From: an uncultured Lachnospiraceae bacterium
Lineage (GTDB): Bacteria; Bacillota; Clostridia; Lachnospirales; Lachnospiraceae
Direction: 5' to 3'
Assembly (NCBI GenBank): GCA_934371505.1
Contig: CAKRNW010000083.1
Location: 1 to 10,069 of the forward strand
DNA length: 10,069 nt
Below the pieces are notes generated by a model that saw nothing but the letters and a program-made list of their open reading frames with translations, searched no databases and was not told where the DNA came from. How positions within the stretch are numbered: the first letter of the stretch is position 1; the number at the start of each line of letters is the position of its first letter. Below, piece after piece: positions 5,294-10,069 of this stretch. Both the position numbers and the translations under genes were made by a program.

Positions 5294-7630
5294 ATGAGCA
5301 AAACACAGTTAAATTACCATGCGGGTGAAGGCGCACGGAAGAATTGGATTATAAAAGAACAGCTATTTGATAGGACAAAACTGGGAAAATGCGAGGCAAT
5401 CTTCTGCCAGGGAAATGGCTATATCGGACAAAGAGCTGCATTGGAAGAACAATATACAGCAGAATGCAGGGATTTGTTTGTGACAGGAACTTTTGATCGG
5501 TTTGGTGAAGAAGAAGTAACGGAACTTCCCAATCTGGCTGATTTTACGAATTTTCGTATCTGGATAAACGGAGAAGAATTCCGTATGGATGCCGGAACAC
5601 TCAAAGACTATGCGAGAGAGCTGGATATCTATACCGGTGTTTTACACCGAAAAGTAATCTGGGTCAGCCCTGCGGGTGCAGAGGTTGAACTGAACTTTGA
5701 GAGAATCGTTTCTCTGGCAGAAGAACATGTGATAGCCTTTCGCATTTCCTTACGTTCTCTGAACGGGGATATAAAAGTACGAATTGCAAGCGGCATTGAC
5801 GGAACCATGTCCAATGGTGGAACCCAGCATTTCCATGAGGGAAATAAAAGACTTTATGATGAAAATCTGATGGAATATACCGCATCCACAGGAGAATCCA
5901 AAGTACATATTGTGCAATATGCAGGTCATCGTATCTATCTGCAAGGTAAGGAAATTTCACCCTATCTTTTGCCTGTGATCGAACGACGCTATCTGGGAAT
6001 CCGTACCGATGTATCGGTTGCGGCAAACAGTGAACTGGTGGTAGAAAAAATTTGCTGTGTATACACCAGCAGGGATAAGGAAGCAAACTTAAAAGAAAAA
6101 ACGTGGAATACGCAGGAGCGAAGTGTAGAATCAGCCAAATGTTATCTGCTTAGAGGATATGAGGACATTCGTCTTGCTGGTGAAGCAGCATGGAAAAAAT
6201 ACTGGGATACCACAGATATTCAGATTAAGAGCCAGAATCCCTATGACCAGCTGGCAATACGCTTTGCCTTGTATCATTTGAATATTATGATAAAAAGAGA
6301 CGATGACAGAGTGGGCATTGGAGCAAAGGGATTGTCAGGAGAAGGCTATAAAGGACATTCCTTTTGGGATACCGAGATTTTCCTGTTTCCGTTTTATTTA
6401 TTCACAGATCCGAAAGCAGCAGGAACACTGTTATCCTACCGCGGGAAAAGCCTGCAGGGAGCTCAGAAAAAAGCCTATGAGAATGGTTATCAGGGTGCAA
6501 TGTTCCCGTGGGAATCAGCGTGGCTGGATGATGGAGAGGTAACGCCTGTATGGGGAGGTGCCGACGTGGTAACCGGAGAGCCGATTCCTATTAACACCGG
6601 TAAGCTGGAACAGCATATTTCTGCAGATGTCAGCTATGCAGTATGGCAGTATTATATGACAACGCAGGATGAAGATTTCATGAAGAAATTCGGCTATGAA
6701 ATTATTCTTGCTACAGCGGTGTTCTGGTCAGACCGGGTACAGTGGGAAGGCGATTCCTGCCACATCCGCGATGTCATTGGACCAGACGAGTACAAGGAGC
6801 ATGTGGACGATAATGCCTATACTAATTATCTTGTGAAATATAACCTGGATTTAGCACTAACTGTTATAGAACTGCTGAAAAAGGAAGACTCTGACCTTTA
6901 TCAGAAACTGGACGCAAAGTGGAAAATTACAGATAATCTGGGAAGCATCCGCATGGCAGCAGAGAAGATTTATCTGCCTAAAGCAGATACCAATGGGATT
7001 ATTCCCCAATATGATGGGTATGAAAAACTGAAATATTTAGATCTCACCAAATACAAGGAAAGCGATGTAGTTGGAACTATTTATGAGGATTACAATCAGG
7101 ATCAGATTGGAGAATATCAGGTTCACAAACAGGCAGACACCATTCTGTTATTATTACTCTTCCCGGAGCTTGTCAGTGAAAAGAATCGGGAGAAAAACTA
7201 TGAATTCTACGAAAAACGCACCCTGCATGATTCTTCCTTAAGTAAATCCAGTCATGCACTTCTGGCAGCAAAGCTGGGCAGAACCGGAGAAGCCTACGAG
7301 TTTTTCCGCGGTTGCTGTGACACAGATTTAGGACCGGTAATGACTACATCCGATGCAGGAATCCACAGTGCCTGCATGGGCGGGATCTGGCAGTGCGTGG
7401 TACAAGGTTTCGGTGGCGTAGAAGTCAGAAAAGATGGACTTCACATCAATCCGGCATTACCGGAAGAGTGGGAGACTTTGGAGTTCCGGATTGATTATCA
7501 GGGAAACAAACTCCGGATATCTGCAGCCCGGGACAGGATCGAGTGCCAGAATCAGGGAAACAGTGAGGTAAGTTTCTTCCATGGGAATCAGAAAAAAACC
7601 GTGAATCCCGATGAAACAATCAGTGTGTAG
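5294..7630 (+). CDS. GH65 disaccharide phosphorylase (maltose/trehalose/kojibiose/nigerose phosphorylase family)
   Basis: A 778-residue cytoplasmic enzyme, full length for glycoside hydrolase family 65. The family cleaves alpha-linked glucose disaccharides with inorganic phosphate and inverts the linkage, giving beta-glucose 1-phosphate. There is no signal peptide. The N-terminal beta-sandwich (about residues 10-270) leads into the (alpha/alpha)6 catalytic barrel. Barrel motifs are GHSFWDTEIF (354-363), FPWES (404-408), QHISAD (440-445) and VIGPDEY, in which E499 is the predicted general acid. HDSSLS (645-650) is the expected phosphate site, and GGIWQ (696-700) precedes a C-terminal beta-domain. 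All key residues appear intact. Family members act on maltose, trehalose, kojibiose, nigerose and other alpha-glucosides, and these motifs do not decide which. The ATG follows AGGAG (5283-5287) by six bases. The adjacent beta-phosphoglucomutase fits the expected product. Confidence 0.92.
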   Translation: MSKTQLNYHAGEGARKNWIIKEQLFDRTKLGKCEAIFCQGNGYIGQRAALEEQYTAECRDLFVTGTFDRFGEEEVTELPNLADFTNFRIWINGEEFRMDAGTLKDYARELDIYTGVLHRKVIWVSPAGAEVELNFERIVSLAEEHVIAFRISLRSLNGDIKVRIASGIDGTMSNGGTQHFHEGNKRLYDENLMEYTASTGESKVHIVQYAGHRIYLQGKEISPYLLPVIERRYLGIRTDVSVAANSELVVEKICCVYTSRDKEANLKEKTWNTQERSVESAKCYLLRGYEDIRLAGEAAWKKYWDTTDIQIKSQNPYDQLAIRFALYHLNIMIKRDDDRVGIGAKGLSGEGYKGHSFWDTEIFLFPFYLFTDPKAAGTLLSYRGKSLQGAQKKAYENGYQGAMFPWESAWLDDGEVTPVWGGADVVTGEPIPINTGKLEQHISADVSYAVWQYYMTTQDEDFMKKFGYEIILATAVFWSDRVQWEGDSCHIRDVIGPDEYKEHVDDNAYTNYLVKYNLDLALTVIELLKKEDSDLYQKLDAKWKITDNLGSIRMAAEKIYLPKADTNGIIPQYDGYEKLKYLDLTKYKESDVVGTIYEDYNQDQIGEYQVHKQADTILLLLLFPELVSEKNREKNYEFYEKRTLHDSSLSKSSHALLAAKLGRTGEAYEFFRGCCDTDLGPVMTTSDAGIHSACMGGIWQCVVQGFGGVEVRKDGLHINPALPEEWETLEFRIDYQGNKLRISAARDRIECQNQGNSEVSFFHGNQKKTVNPDETISV

Positions 7631-7645
7631 AAGGATGAAAGAAAG

Positions 7646-8284
7646 ATGAATCATACATATAAAGGAATTATTTTTGACTTAGATGGAGTATTGTGTCATA
7701 CCGACCATTATCATTACCTGGCATGGAAAAGGCTGGCTGAACGTTTAAATATTCCCTTTAGTGAGCAGGATAACAATCGCCTTCGAGGCGTATCCCGCAT
7801 GGAAAGCCTGGAAATCATTCTTGAAAAAAGCGAAAAGAAATATAGCCGGGAAGAAAAACAGGCATTTGCAGAAGAGAAAAACGCAGAATACAGAAATCTG
7901 TTACAGCAGATGAAACCGGAGGACATTTCAAAAGAAGTCAGAGAGACCTTGGATTGTCTAAAGAAAAAACTCAAACTTGCAGTGGGATCTTCCAGTAAGA
8001 ATACCCAGTTAATTCTGGAAAAGACGGATATGAAGAAATATTTTGGCGCCATTGCAGATGGCAATGATATCCGGAACTCTAAACCGGATCCAGAGGTTTT
8101 TCTTCTTGCAGCGGACAGAATTCAACTGACACCGGAAGAATGTCTGGTAGTAGAGGATGCAAAGGCGGGAGTGGAGGCTGCCATCCGTGGTGGATTTGAG
8201 TGTGCAGGGATTGGTGATGCCGCTCAGGATGAGCGTGTCACCATAGCATTGAAAAGCTTTGACGATCTGCAACAATTAGCATAG
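7646..8284 (+). CDS. pgmB: Beta-phosphoglucomutase (HAD superfamily)
   Basis: Converts beta-glucose 1-phosphate, the product of the GH65 enzyme encoded upstream, to glucose 6-phosphate through a beta-glucose 1,6-bisphosphate intermediate. The 212-residue product shows every HAD motif. DLDGV has D11 as nucleophile and D13 as acid/base, SSSKN (115-119) is motif II, K146 in SKPDP is motif III, and VVEDAKAG with E170 and D171 binds magnesium. The cap domain carries H23 in HYHYLAW and the GVSRMESLEIIL segment (48-59, with R51), the signature that separates beta-phosphoglucomutases from general HAD phosphatases. The start follows AAGGA (7631-7635) with a somewhat long 10-base spacing, and the gene begins 15 bases after the phosphorylase stop, so the two are translated from one message. 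It is the last gene of the operon. Confidence 0.92.
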   Translation: MNHTYKGIIFDLDGVLCHTDHYHYLAWKRLAERLNIPFSEQDNNRLRGVSRMESLEIILEKSEKKYSREEKQAFAEEKNAEYRNLLQQMKPEDISKEVRETLDCLKKKLKLAVGSSSKNTQLILEKTDMKKYFGAIADGNDIRNSKPDPEVFLLAADRIQLTPEECLVVEDAKAGVEAAIRGGFECAGIGDAAQDERVTIALKSFDDLQQLA

Positions 8285-8320
8285 TACTAAGAATTCTAAA
8301 ATGCATAAGGTTTTTATTTT

Positions 8321-8365
8321 AAAGAAAGTCCGTTTCATTTAATATGAAGTCAGGACTTTCTTTTT
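8321..8365 (+). terminator. Rho-independent terminator of the sugar operon
   Basis: AAAGAAAGTCC (8321-8331) pairs perfectly with GGACTTTCTTT (8353-8363), an 11-bp stem. Inside the 21-base loop TTCAT and ATGAA can pair as well and extend the structure. The descending arm ends in five T (8361-8365). It lies 37 bases after the mutase stop codon and separates the sugar operon from the sigma-factor unit. Confidence 0.8.
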
Positions 8366-8387
8366 CAGTATAATAAATTTAATAAAT

Positions 8388-8418
8388 TTCAAATAAACTT
8401 TTTTCTTTGCAATAAAAT
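8388..8418 (+). promoter_or_regulatory. Tentative promoter of the sigma-factor operon
   Basis: TAAAAT at 8413-8418 is a five-of-six -10 match. The best -35 candidate, TTCAAA (8388-8393), has only four matches and a long 19-bp spacing. The region is very AT-rich, with AATAAATTT repeated at 8372-8380 and 8381-8389, so chance matches are likely. I see no clear ECF-type promoter that would show autoregulation. Confidence 0.25.
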
Positions 8419-8460
8419 GTGTGTTCTGTGCATTAACATAGTGAAAGGAGTGAGACAACA

Positions 8461-9018
8461 TTGTTTTTGACGTCAAGAACAGAAGGAATCCATAAAGAAG
8501 AGGAGGTTCATCTTGATAATCTGCTCTCAGGCATATCTGCAGGAAATCAGGATGCATTGGAGCAGCTATATCAGCATACCCGTTCCTCCATCTATAGTTT
8601 TGCTCTTTCTATTTTGAAGAATACACACGATGCAGAGGATGTACTCCACGACTGCTATGTGGCTGTCTGGCATAACGCATCAACTTATCGTTCACAAGGG
8701 AAACCTTTGGCATGGCTGATGACCATTACCAGAAATTTGTGTCTGCAGCAGTTGAGAGAACGTTCTAAAATGGCAGATTCCTCACAAGAGCAATGGGAAC
8801 TTTATCTTCCCTCCAATGACAGATTTACCATGGAAGACAGAAACGTATTACTAGCCTGTATGGAACAGCTATCCGATCAGGAACGGCAAATAGTAATTCT
8901 CCATGCAGTTTCCGGCTTCAAACATCGGGAGATTGCCGCACTATTAGAACTCCCTCTGTCTACAGTTCTTTCAAAATATAACCGAGCCTTAAAACGGCTG
9001 AGACAACATTTGCAATAG
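8461..9018 (+). CDS. ECF-like RNA polymerase sigma-70 factor
   Basis: A 185-residue sigma factor with only regions 2 and 4, the extracytoplasmic-function arrangement. Region 2 spans about residues 29-101; its DAEDVLHDCYVAVW core (57-70) binds the polymerase clamp helices, and STYRSQGKPLAWLMTITRN contacts the -10 element. Region 4 spans about 128-183, with LSDQERQIVILHAVSGFKHREIAALL and a helix-turn-helix ending TVLSKYNRALKRLRQ that reads the -35 element. The conserved fold begins only at about residue 18. The chosen TTG start has an AAAGGAG site (8444-8450) ten bases upstream. A stronger AGGAGG at 8501-8506 lies inside the frame with no usable in-frame ATG, GTG or TTG after it. The stop codon TAG overlaps the ribosome binding site of the next gene, whose product is the likely anti-sigma partner, so translation of the two is probably linked. 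Target promoters are unknown. Confidence 0.85.
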   Translation: MFLTSRTEGIHKEEEVHLDNLLSGISAGNQDALEQLYQHTRSSIYSFALSILKNTHDAEDVLHDCYVAVWHNASTYRSQGKPLAWLMTITRNLCLQQLRERSKMADSSQEQWELYLPSNDRFTMEDRNVLLACMEQLSDQERQIVILHAVSGFKHREIAALLELPLSTVLSKYNRALKRLRQHLQ

Positions 9019-9030
9019 GAGGCAGCAGAT

Positions 9031-10069
9031 ATGACAGAATATGAGATCAACGAAAAAATTCGACAGGCATATACTCACTCAACTCCGGATATCCTGGATG
9101 CTGTTCTTTCCGACTGCAAGAAAGAGAAAGGATGTGCAATTATGATGACAACAAATAAAAAAAGAAAAAGTCTGGTTACACAGTTAGCAGGAATAGCAGC
9201 ATGCCTGTGCTTACTTATTGGTGGAGGAGCAGTATTCCACAATTACCAGATTAATCATATTGTAGATGCTACCGTATCTCTGGATGTGAATCCCAGTGTG
9301 GAAATTCAAGTAAATCAGAAGGAACGGGTATTGAAGGTTATCCCGCTAAACCAGGACGGGGAAATAATTATTGGAGATATGGATTTCTCGGGCAGCGATG
9401 TGAATGTTGCGGTAAATGCAATGATTGGCTCTATGCTTCAGAATGGTTATCTTAATGAACTGGCGAATTCCATACTCATTAGTGTAGACAATCAGGATCT
9501 TGCCAAAGGAGCTGCATTGCAGGAACGGTTGACTGCTGAAGTGAATAAACTTTTACAAACAGATACTTTTAATGGGGCTGTTCTGAGCCAGACTGTGTCA
9601 AAAAGCGATGAACTTCAGAAATTAGCTGAAAAGTATGACATTACCATGGGAAAGGCACAATTGATCCGGGATATTCTTTCTGAAAGTTCACTTCATACAT
9701 TTGATGAGCTTGCACATCTGTCCATCAATGAATTGAATTTATTATTACACAAAAATCCGACTGCCACCATTCAGGTGGAAACAGTAGGGACTGCCAGCGA
9801 TAAAGCCTATATCGGTGAAGCAAAAGCAAAAGAAATTGTACTGGGGAAAGCTGGTGTAAATGCCAATAATGTGACCGCATATAAAGTAGAACTGGACACC
9901 CATCAGGGCATTATGGTTTATGATGTGGAATTTATATCAGAGGGTCTTGAATATGACTGTGAAATTAACGCCGTCACCGGAGAAGTGATAAAATTTGAAA
10001 AGGAAAAGGATGATGATCCGGTTGCTGTTCCACCTGTTCAAGAAAGCAATCCACCTGCCCCTGCTCAAG
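9031..10069 (+). CDS. Membrane anti-sigma factor with RsgI-like extracytoplasmic domain and PepSY domain (3' end outside window)
   Basis: The frame is open from ATG 9031 to the window end: 346 codons, C terminus missing. AGGAGG (9017-9022) precedes the ATG by eight bases. Residues 1-48 are a charged cytoplasmic segment (MTEYEINEKIRQAYTHSTPD and on), the probable sigma-binding part. Residues 49-68 are a single membrane helix. Outside, VSLDVNPSVEIQVN (82-95) resembles the periplasmic domain of RsgI, in which the chain cuts itself at Asn-Pro; here that pair is N87-P88. A middle domain (about 105-180, with DMDFSGSDVNVAVNAM and NSILISVDN) is also RsgI-like. A helical stretch (190-240) follows, then a PepSY-like domain (about 258-323) ending CEINAVTGEVIKFE, and a proline-rich tail (330-346) that may link to a further sensor domain. 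It probably holds the upstream-encoded sigma factor inactive until an external signal arrives. The role is inferred from gene order and domain type. Confidence 0.8.
   Translation, partial: MTEYEINEKIRQAYTHSTPDILDAVLSDCKKEKGCAIMMTTNKKRKSLVTQLAGIAACLCLLIGGGAVFHNYQINHIVDATVSLDVNPSVEIQVNQKERVLKVIPLNQDGEIIIGDMDFSGSDVNVAVNAMIGSMLQNGYLNELANSILISVDNQDLAKGAALQERLTAEVNKLLQTDTFNGAVLSQTVSKSDELQKLAEKYDITMGKAQLIRDILSESSLHTFDELAHLSINELNLLLHKNPTATIQVETVGTASDKAYIGEAKAKEIVLGKAGVNANNVTAYKVELDTHQGIMVYDVEFISEGLEYDCEINAVTGEVIKFEKEKDDDPVAVPPVQESNPPAPAQ

Noticed and set aside
5664..6086. 140-codon open frame on the minus strand
   Set aside because: It lies wholly inside the GH65 gene, has unnatural composition with many His, Cys and Phe residues, and has no plausible ribosome binding site; it is an opposite-strand artefact.
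7714..8064. 116-codon open frame on the minus strand
   Set aside because: It is antisense to the beta-phosphoglucomutase gene, whose motifs are all intact; the Ser/Phe-rich product is what reading Lys/Glu-rich codons backwards gives.
8467..8476. Perfect 10-bp palindrome TTGACGTCAA near the sigma-factor start
   Set aside because: It is short, lies within the coding frame, has no second copy in the window, and does not extend on either side; chance is the simplest explanation.
1..10069. CRISPR array, tRNA/rRNA genes, insertion sequences, phage genes or toxin-antitoxin genes
   Set aside because: I found no regularly spaced repeats, no cloverleaf or rRNA-like stretch, no transposase or phage motifs, and no terminal inverted repeats.

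Overview
The window reads as a chromosomal segment of a gut-type Clostridia, most likely Lachnospiraceae. The signs are an AT-leaning Firmicute codon style, strong AGGAGG ribosome binding sites, a family II pyrophosphatase, a two-permease CUT1 sugar transporter with no ATPase gene of its own, and a sigma/anti-sigma pair of a type I associate with this family. All genes I can support are on the + strand. This assignment rests on reading protein motifs by eye; no database search was possible.

Layout. Positions 1-453 are the 3' end of a manganese-dependent inorganic pyrophosphatase. A 402-base non-coding stretch follows (454-855). It holds a rho-independent terminator (573-610), a tentative first promoter, and a well-formed promoter for a LacI-family repressor gene (856-1887) with operator-like repeats over and just after it. 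Tandem hairpins and a T-run separate the repressor gene from an operator-like site (1938-1955) and a sugar-uptake and breakdown cluster. That cluster is a lipoprotein substrate-binding protein (1998-3389), a perfect 17-bp intercistronic hairpin (3440-3475), two membrane permeases (3529-4413 and 4426-5259), a GH65 disaccharide phosphorylase (5294-7630) and a beta-phosphoglucomutase (7646-8284). A terminator (8321-8365) closes it.

How it works together (inference from the families). The transporter brings in an alpha-linked glucose disaccharide or short oligosaccharide. The GH65 enzyme splits it with phosphate, with inversion, to beta-glucose 1-phosphate plus the residual sugar. The mutase converts beta-glucose 1-phosphate to glucose 6-phosphate for glycolysis. 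The LacI-type protein probably senses the sugar and represses both itself and the cluster through a shared operator. The exact sugar (maltose, trehalose, kojibiose, nigerose or similar) cannot be read from the sequence.

The last part (8461 to the window end) is a separate two-gene unit. It encodes an ECF-like sigma-70 factor with a TTG start, followed after 12 bases by a membrane anti-sigma factor that is cut by the window edge. The anti-sigma protein has one membrane helix, an RsgI-like extracytoplasmic region with an Asn-Pro pair at the expected self-cleavage place, a PepSY-like domain, and a proline-rich segment running off the end.
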